Below are positions 16,707 through 25,257 of a stretch of DNA of 64,000 nt, one piece after another. The position numbers and the translations under genes were made by a program. The DNA is from Halotia branconii CENA392 (GTDB taxonomy: Bacteria; Cyanobacteriota; Cyanobacteriia; Cyanobacteriales; Nostocaceae), in assembly GCF_029953635.1 (NCBI RefSeq), contig NZ_CP124543.1, positions 5,497,455 to 5,561,454 on the forward strand, given 5' to 3'. Position 1 is the first letter of the stretch, and each line of letters starts with the position of its first letter. The notes under the pieces were generated by a model, which did no database searches, had not been told where the DNA came from, and was given only the letters and a program-made list of their open reading frames with translations.

Positions 16707-16875
16707 TACCATTTCACGAAATTATTGATACAAATTACTTTTCTTACTCCCCCTGCCTCCGGTCACTGAGTTTCGACTACGCGGTAGTTGAGCGTAGTCG
16801 AAACTCAACTGCCGCGTAGCCGAAGTGCTGCTTCCCCTGCTTGCCCAAATGTATCAACTTTAAAGTGAAATGGTA
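16707..16875. mobile_element. MITE-like element with TACCATTTCAC terminal inverted repeats
   Basis: 169 bp with ends TACCATTTCAC and GTGAAATGGTA in perfect inversion. The inverted similarity continues imperfectly to TTGATACA. It is flanked by TTA on both sides (16704-16706 and 16876-16878), a plausible target duplication. The centre has a strong palindrome GAGTTTCGACTACGC...GCGTAGTCGAAACTC. No coding capacity, so it would be moved in trans. Confidence 0.6.
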
Positions 16876-16945
16876 TTAAATCCCACATTCCGCAATCATG
16901 CAACACTAGAAAAACGCTATATATGCCGTACATCAGTAAATAATC

Positions 16946-16984
16946 AATACACAAAAACGCAAAGTCTCCTTTGAGTCTTTGCGT
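16946..16984 (-). terminator. Probable secA terminator
   Basis: On the minus strand ACGCAAAG-A-CTC, a 4-base loop, GAG-A-CTTTGCGT, then TTTTTGTGT: an 11-bp stem with one mismatch, followed by a T-rich tract, 32 bp after the secA stop. Confidence 0.65.
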
Positions 16985-17015
16985 GAGATTTGTTATTTAT
17001 TTGTGGAGCTTAACT

Positions 17016-19808
17016 TTACACCATCTCAGATGATGTTTGCACTACTGGCTGGGGCTGGGGCTGGAACATAAACAGCGAGTAAACTACATCTCGGCGGATA
17101 TTGACCATCATATCTAAGAATAGTTCATAACCCTCGCTCTTGTATTCAATCAGCGGATCTTTTTGACCGTATCCACGTAATCCTACTGATTCACGCAAGG
17201 CATCCATTTGTTGCAGGTGTTCCCGCCACAAGGTATCAATACGTTGCAAAATAAAGAAACGTTCGGCTTGTCGCATCAGTCCGGGTTGAATTTGATCAAT
17301 TTGTGCTTCTTTGAGGTCGTAGGCAATTCGCACTTGTTCGTGAAGGAAAGCTTTGATTTCGCCGACAGACATATCCTCTAATTGATTGGGCTGCATGTCG
17401 GCAAGCAGGTAAACAAATTCTTTGACTTTTTCCACCAACTTTTCTAATTCCCATTCTTCTGAAGGTAAATCTGGGTTGATGTAGAAATCTACGATGTCAT
17501 CCATCGTTTTTTCGGCGTACTTGATTACCTGTTCTTTTAAATCTTGACCTTCTAATACGCGACGACGTTCGGCGTAGATGGCACGACGTTGATTGTTCAT
17601 CACTTCATCGTACTCAAATACCTGTTTGCGGATATCGTAGTAATAAGTTTCGACTTTTTTCTGTGCGCCTTCTAAACTACGAGTTAACATTCCAGATTCG
17701 ATGGGCATATCTTCTTCGACTTGGAAGGCGTTCATTAATCCAGCCACGCGATCGCCACCAAAGATCCGTAGCAGGTTATCTTCTAAACTTAAGAAAAATC
17801 GTGTCGAACCAGGGTCGCCTTGTCGTCCAGCCCGGCCGCGTAATTGGTTATCAATCCGCCGGGATTCGTGGCGTTCTGTACCAATTACATGCAAACCGCC
17901 CAGTTCTATTACTTGATTATGCTCTCGTTCGGTGAATTGTTCATACTCCTGCTTCACACAGTTGTAAGCTGCGCGTAATTTTTGAATCACTAGGTCATCG
18001 GTGGGAGCTTTTTCTGCTGCTACAGCTACTTTGTCTTCTGCTTCTAGTTCTGGTAAACTGCGATCGCCATATTCCCGTACCGCAGATTCCACAGCTTCTT
18101 TTAATAGCTGTTCTGCTTGTTTAGAAAGTTGAGTGGGGAAAATTTCGGGGGAAGCTTTCCAGGTTTTGATTTTTTTACCAGGAACAAAGCCTTGACCCCC
18201 ACCATGTCCTGTAGGCAATCCGGCGGCTTTTTGCACACCAAAGACATCTTCATCTTCTGGCATGACAATCCGAGGCAATAAATATTCCCGCAGTTTTAAA
18301 CGCGCCATGTATTCGGAGTTACCACCAAGGATGATATCTGTACCTCGCCCCGCCATATTAGTCGCAATCGTTACAGCACCACTGCGTCCTGCTTGGGCAA
18401 CAATCTCTGCTTCTCGTTCTACATTTTCTGGTCTGGCGTTGAGTAGTTCGTGGGGAATCTCCATCTGTTTGAGGAGACGGCTGAGTAGTTCAGATTTTTC
18501 AACGCTAGTGGTTCCTACTAAAACTGGTCTACCGAGTTGGTGCATTTCGGCACATTCTTTGGCGATCGCTCCCCACTTGCCCATTTCGGTTTTAAATACC
18601 ATATCAGACAAATCTTGCCGTCTGCGATCGCGATTGGTAGGAATTACCGCTACTTCTAATTTATAAATTTTTTCAAACTCTGGCTCTTCTGTTTTGGCGG
18701 TTCCCGTCATTCCACCGAGTTTGGGATAAAGCAAAAATAGGTTTTGATAGGTAATTGTTGCTAGAGTTTGAGTCTCTGGCTGAATTTCTACATGCTCTTT
18801 AGCTTCAATTGCCTGATGCAGACCATCACTCCAACGCCGTCCAGGTAGCACCCGTCCGGTAAATTCATCGACAATTACTACTTCTCCATTGCGAACGATA
18901 TAGTTAACGTCCTTAAGGAACAGTTCTTTAGCTTTAATAGCATTGAACATGAAGTGCGCCCACGGATCTTCTGGGTCAAATAAATCCGTAACTCCCAAAA
19001 GATTTTCTGATTCTGCAAAACCTTCATCAGTTAACAGCACGTTACGAGCTTTTTCGTCAACTTCGTAATGCTCATCTTTTTTGAGAGTAAATGCGATTTC
19101 GGCTGCTTTTAAATATTTTTCTGTGGGTCTTTCTACTTGCCCAGAAATAATCAGCGGTGTCCGTGCCTCATCAATTAAAATCGAGTCTACCTCGTCAATT
19201 ACACAATAGTTAAACGGGCGTTGTACCACATCAGCCATTGATGTAGACATATTATCCCGTAGGTAGTCAAAACCTACCTCACTGTTAGTAACGTATGTAA
19301 TATCACATTCATAGTTTTTCTGGCGTTCTGAGGGAGTCATACTCGCTTGAATTAGCCCTACACTCAAGCCCAGAAAACGATGTACCTGCCCCATCCATTC
19401 TGCGTCACGACGGGCTAGATAATCGTTAACTGTAACAACGTGTACACCTTTGCCAGTCAGGCCATTTAAATAACTCGGTAAAGTAGCAACCAGGGTTTTG
19501 CCCTCCCCAGTTTTCATTTCCGCAATTTGCCCAGAGTGGAGAATCACACCACCCAACAGCTGAACATCAAAATGCCGTAATCCTAAGACTCTCCTACCAG
19601 CTTCCCTGACCACGGCGAAAGCTTCAGGCAAGATATCATCCAGGGTTTCGCCTTTGGCGATTCGCTGTCTAAACTCTGCTGTTTTGCCTTTTAACTCGTC
19701 ATCGGAGAGGGTTTTAACATCTTCTTCTAAGAGATTAATTTCACTGATATAAGGTTGGTATTTTTTAAGTTTACGAGCGTTGGGATCGCCCAACAAGAGT
19801 TTTAGCAT
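17016..19808 (-). CDS. secA: Preprotein translocase ATPase SecA
   Basis: 930 residues. Motor that drives unfolded preproteins through SecYEG in the plasma and thylakoid membranes. Nucleotide-binding domain 1 has MKTGEGKTLVATLP (Walker A, 98-111) and VIDEVDSILIDEARTPLIISG (Walker B, DEVD 205-208). NBD2 has TNMAGRGTDIILGG and GTERHESRRIDNQLRGRAGRQGD. Crosslinking, scaffold and wing domains follow. There is no C-terminal Cys/His zinc segment; the protein ends after the helical scaffold (MFQPQPQPVVQTSSEMV). It contains an insertion-like stretch rich in charged residues (about 520-600), a common length variation in cyanobacteria. Single gene with its own terminator. Confidence 0.97.
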   Translation of the reverse strand: MLKLLLGDPNARKLKKYQPYISEINLLEEDVKTLSDDELKGKTAEFRQRIAKGETLDDILPEAFAVVREAGRRVLGLRHFDVQLLGGVILHSGQIAEMKTGEGKTLVATLPSYLNGLTGKGVHVVTVNDYLARRDAEWMGQVHRFLGLSVGLIQASMTPSERQKNYECDITYVTNSEVGFDYLRDNMSTSMADVVQRPFNYCVIDEVDSILIDEARTPLIISGQVERPTEKYLKAAEIAFTLKKDEHYEVDEKARNVLLTDEGFAESENLLGVTDLFDPEDPWAHFMFNAIKAKELFLKDVNYIVRNGEVVIVDEFTGRVLPGRRWSDGLHQAIEAKEHVEIQPETQTLATITYQNLFLLYPKLGGMTGTAKTEEPEFEKIYKLEVAVIPTNRDRRRQDLSDMVFKTEMGKWGAIAKECAEMHQLGRPVLVGTTSVEKSELLSRLLKQMEIPHELLNARPENVEREAEIVAQAGRSGAVTIATNMAGRGTDIILGGNSEYMARLKLREYLLPRIVMPEDEDVFGVQKAAGLPTGHGGGQGFVPGKKIKTWKASPEIFPTQLSKQAEQLLKEAVESAVREYGDRSLPELEAEDKVAVAAEKAPTDDLVIQKLRAAYNCVKQEYEQFTEREHNQVIELGGLHVIGTERHESRRIDNQLRGRAGRQGDPGSTRFFLSLEDNLLRIFGGDRVAGLMNAFQVEEDMPIESGMLTRSLEGAQKKVETYYYDIRKQVFEYDEVMNNQRRAIYAERRRVLEGQDLKEQVIKYAEKTMDDIVDFYINPDLPSEEWELEKLVEKVKEFVYLLADMQPNQLEDMSVGEIKAFLHEQVRIAYDLKEAQIDQIQPGLMRQAERFFILQRIDTLWREHLQQMDALRESVGLRGYGQKDPLIEYKSEGYELFLDMMVNIRRDVVYSLFMFQPQPQPVVQTSSEMV

Positions 19809-20389
19809 GGCAGTTTATGGAACTCAATCAAGGGTGATGGGAATTAAAGGTTTGGCATTGATTATAGGAATTTCACCCAACCCAGCCGTCTTGGTTGTGG
19901 ATGGGTATCAAAGGAGAATGTAACTCAAAAACACCAAAAAGTAGATCCAATCATTTAATCAACTGATTGGTTTTATTTTATAGTTTAAATTTGAAACTCT
20001 TTTAATAGTATCATTTCACCTCCAACTGAGGCAGAGAACGCCGACCTTGCTAGGTAGCAATTGCCCGCCATGTTGGAGAGCAAGAGAAATAAAAAAGCAG
20101 TAGAAGTTTTCAGTAAGGGACTTCCAAAAAATAAATTATCCTATTTTCTCAGATAAGATTTTTCTTTCTCCCCTATGCTTGGTTACTGAGCGTCCTTCTA
20201 CTCCTTTCGACTGCGCCCTTCTCTACGAGAGGCTGCGCCAACGGCTACGCTCAGGATAAACTCAAGGCAAGTCGCTCAAGAACCATAGTCGAAATTAAGC
20301 CGAAGTGCTGCGCCCTGCCCCCTGGCTACACAGCGAAGGGATATTTTTTTAGTTGGAAGTCCCTAAGTCTTTTTCATTGTCTAATCTCT
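19809..20389. other. Intergenic region with a 249-bp inverted-repeat element
   Basis: About 580 bp between secA (start) and the cytochrome gene (stop). The right half is occupied by a MITE-like element (20116-20364). The left half presumably holds the secA promoter, not located. No gene. Confidence 0.55.
20116..20364. mobile_element. MITE-like element with AGGGACTTCCAA ends
   Basis: 249 bp bounded by AGGGACTTCCAA and TTGGAAGTCCCT. The right end, read inward, is AGGGACTTCCAACTAAAAAA followed by ATATCCC, and recurs almost base for base at 60908-60950. That confirms a dispersed family. Internal sequence includes TTCGACTGCGCCC-type repeats. No open frame. Confidence 0.6.
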
Positions 20390-20926
20390 TTACTTCTCCC
20401 ACTCTTGGCTGAGTTGGCGGAAGTTATAGTCACTAGCGCTAGGATGACAACTGACACAACTACCGATTTGCACAGGGCGCGGCAAATCGACTTGTGGATG
20501 CAAAGCCTTAAAATAACGTGAATTATTAACGCGATAGGGTGTTGCTTCGTCTTTTAGTTTTGTACGAGAAAAAGTAGATAGATATCTCCATACGAGAATG
20601 CGAGGCGGATCAACTAAAGTCTTGAGTTGTGCGCCATAATGCTGTGAGTCTTCTAAAAGATTTTTCCAGGTTTGAGTAGGTAACACAGCTGGTGGTAGAG
20701 CGATGTGACAAGTGGAACAGTTGTCTAAGTATAGTTCTTGTCCTAGTTGGTACTGTGCAGGTACTACATCAACTGTGCTAATTTCTGAAGCGGGAGTAGC
20801 ACTGTAAGCGCTAGTTGTCGATGCCAGAAGCCAACCCATAGTTAAACTCCAAGCTAAAATGACTAAAAATAAGCCTAAGGGACGGCGTTTGAGTTGGCGT
20901 GATTTACGCTTAACAAGATTTGACAT
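20390..20926 (-). CDS. Secreted diheme cytochrome c
   Basis: 178 residues. A basic N-terminus and hydrophobic segment (about 17-36, LGLFLVILAWSLTMGWLLAS) form a signal peptide or anchor, so the protein faces the lumen or periplasm. Two heme c attachment sites are seen: CSTCH (70-74) and CVSCH (157-161). No other domain is recognisable. The spacing and size resemble the small diheme cytochromes of cyanobacteria; electron donor and acceptor are unknown. The second site lies only 17 residues from the C-terminus. Stand-alone gene. Confidence 0.85.
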   Translation of the reverse strand: MSNLVKRKSRQLKRRPLGLFLVILAWSLTMGWLLASTTSAYSATPASEISTVDVVPAQYQLGQELYLDNCSTCHIALPPAVLPTQTWKNLLEDSQHYGAQLKTLVDPPRILVWRYLSTFSRTKLKDEATPYRVNNSRYFKALHPQVDLPRPVQIGSCVSCHPSASDYNFRQLSQEWEK

Positions 20927-21094
20927 TCCTCACATTCCCAGATACTTAGTGGAGTCTGTAGCTAATAATATGACTTTCTTGGGGTTGGAGGTGTTTCAGA
21001 TTTAAGATTTTATTGGTGTGCGATCGCTTTTTCAAGAAAATACAAAAAAATGTCAAGATTTCAAAAGTTATTTTAATCTTCTTGATTACAAATC

Positions 21095-21222
21095 AGGACT
21101 TACGCAAAAATAATGTAAATCCGTCATTACGAGCGATAGCGAAGTAATCTACCCTAACGCTGGGATTGCTTCCCTACACTCCGTTCCGGTCGCAATGACA
21201 GTATCGGCGTTGCGTAAGTCCT
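21095..21222. mobile_element. MITE-like element with AGGACTTACGCAA ends, fused to a toxin gene
   Basis: 128 bp with perfect 13-bp terminal inverted repeats AGGACTTACGCAA (21095-21107) and TTGCGTAAGTCCT (21210-21222). A nested pair GTCATTACGAG / TCGCAATGAC (21123-21199) relates it to the repeat at 3836-3932. Its right end supplies the TAG stop of the toxin gene ending at 21221. A lone copy of one end is at 15548-15561. Confidence 0.7.
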
Positions 21223-21574
21223 AATAAAAATCAATCACAATATCTCGAATTTCATTTGTACCAATATCTTCTCGATCAGACTTAGAATAAATCGTTAGTA
21301 GCAAAATAGTTGTAGGTGACTCAACTTGATAAATTAAACGATATCCAGCACTTTTACCTTTTTGGATATTACTGTTGCGAACTCTCACCTTGTAAACAAT
21401 ATACTCCTCGCCTATTCCTGCGATTCTATCTCCAATAATATTTCCTTGTTGTAATCGTTCGATAATCGGCTGCACATCAGAGCGAATATTGCGAAATCTT
21501 TTGGAAAGGTCGCGCAAATTTTGTTTATATTCAGGAGTTAAATCAATCAATACCGATGGTTGTTCATTCGGCAT
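21221..21574 (-). CDS. RelE/ParE-like toxin, copy 1 (C-terminus cut by repeat element)
   Basis: 117 residues from the ATG at 21574 (an in-frame TTG precedes it). RelE-superfamily features: an N-terminal helix pair (EYKQNLRDLSKRFRNIRSDVQPIIERLQ), basic strands (EEYIVYKVRVRNSNIQKGKSAGYRLIYQV) and a final strand LLLTIYSKSDRED. RelE toxins cut mRNA at the ribosome; activity here is inferred. About 75% of residues match copy 2, but copy 1 ends in DFY, where copy 2 continues HKQD. The stop lies in the end of the inverted-repeat element 21095-21222. Overlaps the antitoxin gene upstream. Confidence 0.82.
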   Translation of the reverse strand: MPNEQPSVLIDLTPEYKQNLRDLSKRFRNIRSDVQPIIERLQQGNIIGDRIAGIGEEYIVYKVRVRNSNIQKGKSAGYRLIYQVESPTTILLLTIYSKSDREDIGTNEIRDIVIDFY

Positions 21575-21821
21575 CAATTCCCTCCCACATTTGGGATAGT
21601 GGTAAACGCTGTCCTGCTTTTGCTTGCTGCAAAGCTCTCCTTAAGCTGGCTTTAATCTCTTCAAGAGGTGTATCATCAGGGTCAACCTCTTCTGCTTCTG
21701 TCTGTTCTGGGACTAAGACAATTACCCGCACCTGATGAGGGTAAGTCGTTCCCAGAATTGGCTCATCCAAAACTAAATTTCCTTGAGCATCAATTTTACC
21801 AGTAACTTCAATCGCTTTCAT
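21564..21821 (-). CDS. Antitoxin partner, copy 1
   Basis: 85 residues. The N-terminus MKAIEVTGKIDAQGNLVLDEPI is a beta-rich, swapped-hairpin-like start as in several cyanobacterial antitoxins (RelN-type as I recall). An acidic linker (EAEEVDPDDTP) and an amphipathic helix (LEEIKASLRRALQQAKAG) follow, the helix probably wrapping the toxin. The stop overlaps the toxin start by 11 bases, so translation is coupled. Nearly identical to copy 2 at 22256-22513 except near the C-terminus (RLPLSQMWEG versus TRPISELWDR), where partner specificity would sit. Confidence 0.8.
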   Translation of the reverse strand: MKAIEVTGKIDAQGNLVLDEPILGTTYPHQVRVIVLVPEQTEAEEVDPDDTPLEEIKASLRRALQQAKAGQRLPLSQMWEGIDAE

Positions 21822-21903
21822 TTGTTATCCACCTCGTTTTATAAGAGATTTTAACATGGTGCAATTTAAGCGGTGTAAGGAAAACACAATTAAGATTATG
21901 GGT

Positions 21904-22266
21904 TTAATCTTGTTTATGATAAAAATCAGCTACAATATCTCGAATTTCATTTGTACCAATATCTTCTCGATCCGATTTAGAATAAATTGTTAATAGCAAA
22001 ATAGTTGTAGGTGACTCAACTTGATAAATTAAACAATATCCAGCACTTTTACCTTTTTGAATATTACTGTTGCGAACTCTCACCTTATAAACAATATACT
22101 CCTCGCCTATTCCTGCAATTCTATCTCCAATAATATTTCCTTGTTGTAATTGTTCAATAATCGGCTGCACATCAGAGCGAATATTGCGAAATCTTTTGGA
22201 AAGTCTGTAAAGTTCCTCCTCAAATTCATCAGAGAACCGAATTATAACCGCCTCATCACTCTGCAT
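21904..22266 (-). CDS. RelE/ParE-like toxin, copy 2
   Basis: 120 residues from ATG 22266 (the frame is open seven codons further up, to 22287). Same fold features as copy 1. The central part is nearly identical (RNIRSDVQPIIEQLQQGN, then GDRIAGIGEEYIVYKVRV) but Cys replaces Arg in AGYCLIYQV. In RelE-type toxins a basic residue at this strand can matter for RNA binding, so activity may differ. N-terminal 30 residues differ strongly between copies (SDEAVIIRFSDEFEEELYRLS). Intact C-terminus DFYHKQD. Confidence 0.82.
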   Translation of the reverse strand: MQSDEAVIIRFSDEFEEELYRLSKRFRNIRSDVQPIIEQLQQGNIIGDRIAGIGEEYIVYKVRVRNSNIQKGKSAGYCLIYQVESPTTILLLTIYSKSDREDIGTNEIRDIVADFYHKQD

Positions 22267-22513
22267 CAATTCTGTCCCATAGCTCACTAATCGGTCTAGT
22301 TTGCCCGGCTTTTGCCTGTTGCAAAGCTCTCCTTAAGCTGGCTTTAATCTCTTCAAGAGGTGTATCATCAGGGTCAACCTCTTTTACTTCTACCTGTTCT
22401 GGGACTAAGACAATTACTCGCACCTGATGAGGGTAAGGCGTTCCCAGAATTGGCTCATCCAAAACTAAATTTCCTTGAGCATCAATTTTACCAGTAACTT
22501 CAATCGCTTTCAT
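22256..22513 (-). CDS. Antitoxin partner, copy 2
   Basis: 85 residues, nearly the same as copy 1 up to residue 70. Its start is preceded by the same upstream sequence as copy 1 (TTTGTTATCCACCTCGTTTT read on the plus strand, then ATAAGAGATTTTAACATGGTG). The duplication therefore covers promoter, antitoxin and toxin. The stop overlaps the copy 2 toxin start. Likely represses the shared promoter sequence of both modules. Confidence 0.8.
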   Translation of the reverse strand: MKAIEVTGKIDAQGNLVLDEPILGTPYPHQVRVIVLVPEQVEVKEVDPDDTPLEEIKASLRRALQQAKAGQTRPISELWDRIDAE

Positions 22514-22699
22514 TTGTTATCCACCTCGTTTTATAAGAGATTTTAACATGGTGAAATGATTATGACTTTCTTATAAATTCCGAATTGGTATGACTGTATT
22601 TTTAGAAGCTAAAACTACTAATAGTTCTAGCATTTAAGCTAGATATAAGGTATCATTTAGTTTGAGATTTTTTAGCTAGTTTAGATAAACTAATTTAGG

Positions 22700-23464
22700 A
22701 TGCTTGTTTTTGTTATCCCACTTAAAAGCCCGCAAGTCTCTAGATCTTGGGAACGCGTGACAAAATTATTTGAAAGATGCATCAAATCAGTTTGCAATCA
22801 AACTTCACCTAATTTTCGCGTTGTTGTTGTTTGTCATGAAAAGCCAAAAATAGCTTTCACTCATCCCCACATCACATACTTGAAAGTTAATTTTCCACCT
22901 GCAAACGAAACAAACCCTGTAGCTCAAGGTAATACAGATAAAGGACGGAAAATATTGAAAGGATTAATCTATGCCGAGCGATTTTATCCTACGCACACGA
23001 TGGCAGTTGATGCCGATGATTGTGTTAGTAAAAAATTAGCCGAGTTTGTGAATCGAAATTCTAACAGTAATGGATGGTTTATTAATAGAGGTTATAAATA
23101 TCAAGAAGGCAGTCAATATATTTATCTAAAAAGAAGCAACTTTTATAAGATGTGTGGTACTTCTAATATTCTTCGCTATGATTTGAATAATATTCCCGAA
23201 CAAGCAGAATATAACCGTGGTTATGGGTACTATAAATATTATATAGATCATGAGCAAGTTAGAAATATTTTAAAGAGCAATTTCAATGCGATTAAGCCTT
23301 TACCATTTGCAGGTGCAGTTTATGTCTTAGAAACAGGAGAACACTTATTTTATGATTCAAAACGGTTAAAATTCAATATTTTTAACCGGAGATTATTAAG
23401 AAAATCAATTATAAATGAATTTGGATTGTATAACTTATCCAGTTCTGTATTAACGACTTTTTAA
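22700..23464 (+). CDS. Putative glycosyltransferase, GT-A fold
   Basis: 254 residues. Opens MLVFVIPLKSPQVSRSWERV with a first strand and a helix (LFERCIKSVCNQTSPNFRVVVVCHE) as in family 2 transferases. The metal/nucleotide site is probably AVDADDCVS (about 101-109, DxDD-like). The remainder is less conserved and rich in Tyr/Asn/Lys. First gene of the exopolysaccharide cluster, 20 bp before the O-antigen-ligase-like gene. Acceptor and donor unknown. Confidence 0.72.
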   Translation: MLVFVIPLKSPQVSRSWERVTKLFERCIKSVCNQTSPNFRVVVVCHEKPKIAFTHPHITYLKVNFPPANETNPVAQGNTDKGRKILKGLIYAERFYPTHTMAVDADDCVSKKLAEFVNRNSNSNGWFINRGYKYQEGSQYIYLKRSNFYKMCGTSNILRYDLNNIPEQAEYNRGYGYYKYYIDHEQVRNILKSNFNAIKPLPFAGAVYVLETGEHLFYDSKRLKFNIFNRRLLRKSIINEFGLYNLSSSVLTTF

Positions 23465-23484
23465 ACATTATTAAAGACACTGCT

Positions 23485-25143
23485 ATGCAGAAATTCAAAT
23501 CAAAATCCCAAAAATCTAAAAAATCAAAAAAGCAGACTAAAAAAGAAGTTCCTACCCTTAGTCTTAAAGAAAGGTTAGCCCAGAAACGCAAAGCAACCCA
23601 AGCACGCAAAGAACTCACGAGTTTGCTTACTACCGCCGCCTTTGGCGGTGTTTTCTTTGGTATTTTAATTGCTTTAGTTGGTGGAATTAAGGCAGCAGTT
23701 CCAGCCGTTTTATCAATATTTGTCTTGTCTCTTTCCTACAAATACCCCCGTGAAGCTCTTTTTGCCTTTTTGATTTATGTACCTTTTGGAGGTACTATTA
23801 CTTATTACATTGGCAACAGTCCGATTTTGCAATTAACAAAAGATGCTTTTTACATTCCAGCTTTGATTGCAATTTGGCAAAGTTGTAAGAAGCAAGGATT
23901 ACCTCTAATTCTTCCCAAAGCGATTAGAACTCCATTATTTATTCTATTGGGCTTATGTTTATTAACGTTGCTATTTATCAATGGTGGACAACAACTAAAT
24001 CCACCTCCTGTAGGACTCTTAGAAAAACCACCAAATGAAATACCCATAGGTATGGGTATTTTGGGATTGAAAGTATTTTTAGGTTATGTTCCCCTGATTG
24101 GTTGTGCTTACTATCTCATCCGTAATAAACGGGATTTTCTATTTTTATCACGGCTACAGGTTTCTTTAATACTTATTTGTTGTTTGCTGGGATTTCTGCA
24201 ATATCTATTATTACTAACTGGGGTATGTGAAGGTACTAGAGATGCCGAAGGTAGTGCCTTATTTAAAGCAACCTTAGAAGCTAGATGTTATTTTGGTGGT
24301 TCCCTAGTCTATAGTCCTAGCCAGGGAGTAATTCGTTTACCAGGAACCTTTGTTGCACCTTGGCAATGGGCATGGTTTTTAATTTCTAGTACTTTTTTTG
24401 CCTTTGCTACAGGTTTCACCGACCCTTCAATATTTTGGCGACTCACAGGTTTAGGTTCTTTAGCCTTGGTCTTTGTCAACGCAGTAGTTTCTGGACAGAG
24501 AATTGCTTTAGGTCTAGTACCCACCTGTTTTGTAATTTTACTATTGCTCACAGGACAAATTAAGAACCTTAAACGCTTTATCCCCATAGGGGTGGGTCTT
24601 GCTTTAGTGCTGGGAGTTGCTATGATTACTAACCCTGTCGTCGTGCAAGAAAGACTAGATAGTTTTAGCAGTCGTTGGGAAGCTTCACCGCCCCAAGAAT
24701 TTATCGTCCAGCAATTTGAGGAAAATTGGAAAAGTGTAGATAGCCCTATAGGAAGTGGTTTAGGTCGTGCGACTAATTCTGCTCGTGCATTGGGTGTAAC
24801 AAAACTTGTGGAAACTTACTACCCAAAAGTATTATACGAGATAGGCATTTTGGGATTGCTGGGTTTTGTCGGTTTAGTTACTACCCTGACAATCACTGCC
24901 TTTAAGACATATCGTTCTATAAAAAACCGTAATTTCCGCAGTTACGGAGCTGCTTTATGGGTGTTTATATTGTTTATTAGTTACAACACCTACTACTACC
25001 CTTTAGATGTTGACCCGGTAGCTGTCTATTATTGGTTTTTTGCAGGAGTGCTATTTAAATTACCAGTTTTAGATAAACAAGAGAAGGAAAATACTAATTC
25101 TCAACAAGGAACACAGAAAAAGCCTCTAAGTAGTACGGCGTAA
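23485..25143 (+). CDS. O-antigen ligase/polymerase-like membrane protein
   Basis: 552 residues. A strongly basic N-terminal tail (Lys/Ser/Gln-rich, residues 1-45) precedes about ten membrane helices. A long extracytoplasmic loop lies between about 245 and 290 (Cys-containing, ARCYFGGSLVYSPSQGVIRLPGTF). The late loop RWEASPPQEFIVQQFEENW...GSGLGRATNSAR is characteristic of Wzy/WaaL-like proteins, where Arg and His residues act in glycan transfer. Cytoplasmic C-terminal tail. Placed among glycosyltransferases, so it probably polymerises or transfers an exopolysaccharide repeat. Confidence 0.85.
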   Translation: MQKFKSKSQKSKKSKKQTKKEVPTLSLKERLAQKRKATQARKELTSLLTTAAFGGVFFGILIALVGGIKAAVPAVLSIFVLSLSYKYPREALFAFLIYVPFGGTITYYIGNSPILQLTKDAFYIPALIAIWQSCKKQGLPLILPKAIRTPLFILLGLCLLTLLFINGGQQLNPPPVGLLEKPPNEIPIGMGILGLKVFLGYVPLIGCAYYLIRNKRDFLFLSRLQVSLILICCLLGFLQYLLLLTGVCEGTRDAEGSALFKATLEARCYFGGSLVYSPSQGVIRLPGTFVAPWQWAWFLISSTFFAFATGFTDPSIFWRLTGLGSLALVFVNAVVSGQRIALGLVPTCFVILLLLTGQIKNLKRFIPIGVGLALVLGVAMITNPVVVQERLDSFSSRWEASPPQEFIVQQFEENWKSVDSPIGSGLGRATNSARALGVTKLVETYYPKVLYEIGILGLLGFVGLVTTLTITAFKTYRSIKNRNFRSYGAALWVFILFISYNTYYYPLDVDPVAVYYWFFAGVLFKLPVLDKQEKENTNSQQGTQKKPLSSTA

Positions 25144-25257
25144 ATGATTAAACCAGTAAAAAGTTATCAAGACTTATGGTAACTGAAAAATAGCAAGGGT
25201 AATCATGGCAGGCGGTTATATCATCAAAACAGCAAATTTATATGAGTATAAAAGCAC

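Larger units (their letters stand above)
16297..17015. other. Repeat-rich intergenic region downstream of secA
   Basis: About 720 bp. Contains a palindrome ACCACTAGTGGT (16434-16445), a MITE-like element (16707-16875) and the probable secA terminator (16946-16984). Low-complexity stretches such as GGGGGTTCCCCCCAGG and CAGGGGGAG also occur. No gene. Confidence 0.6.
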
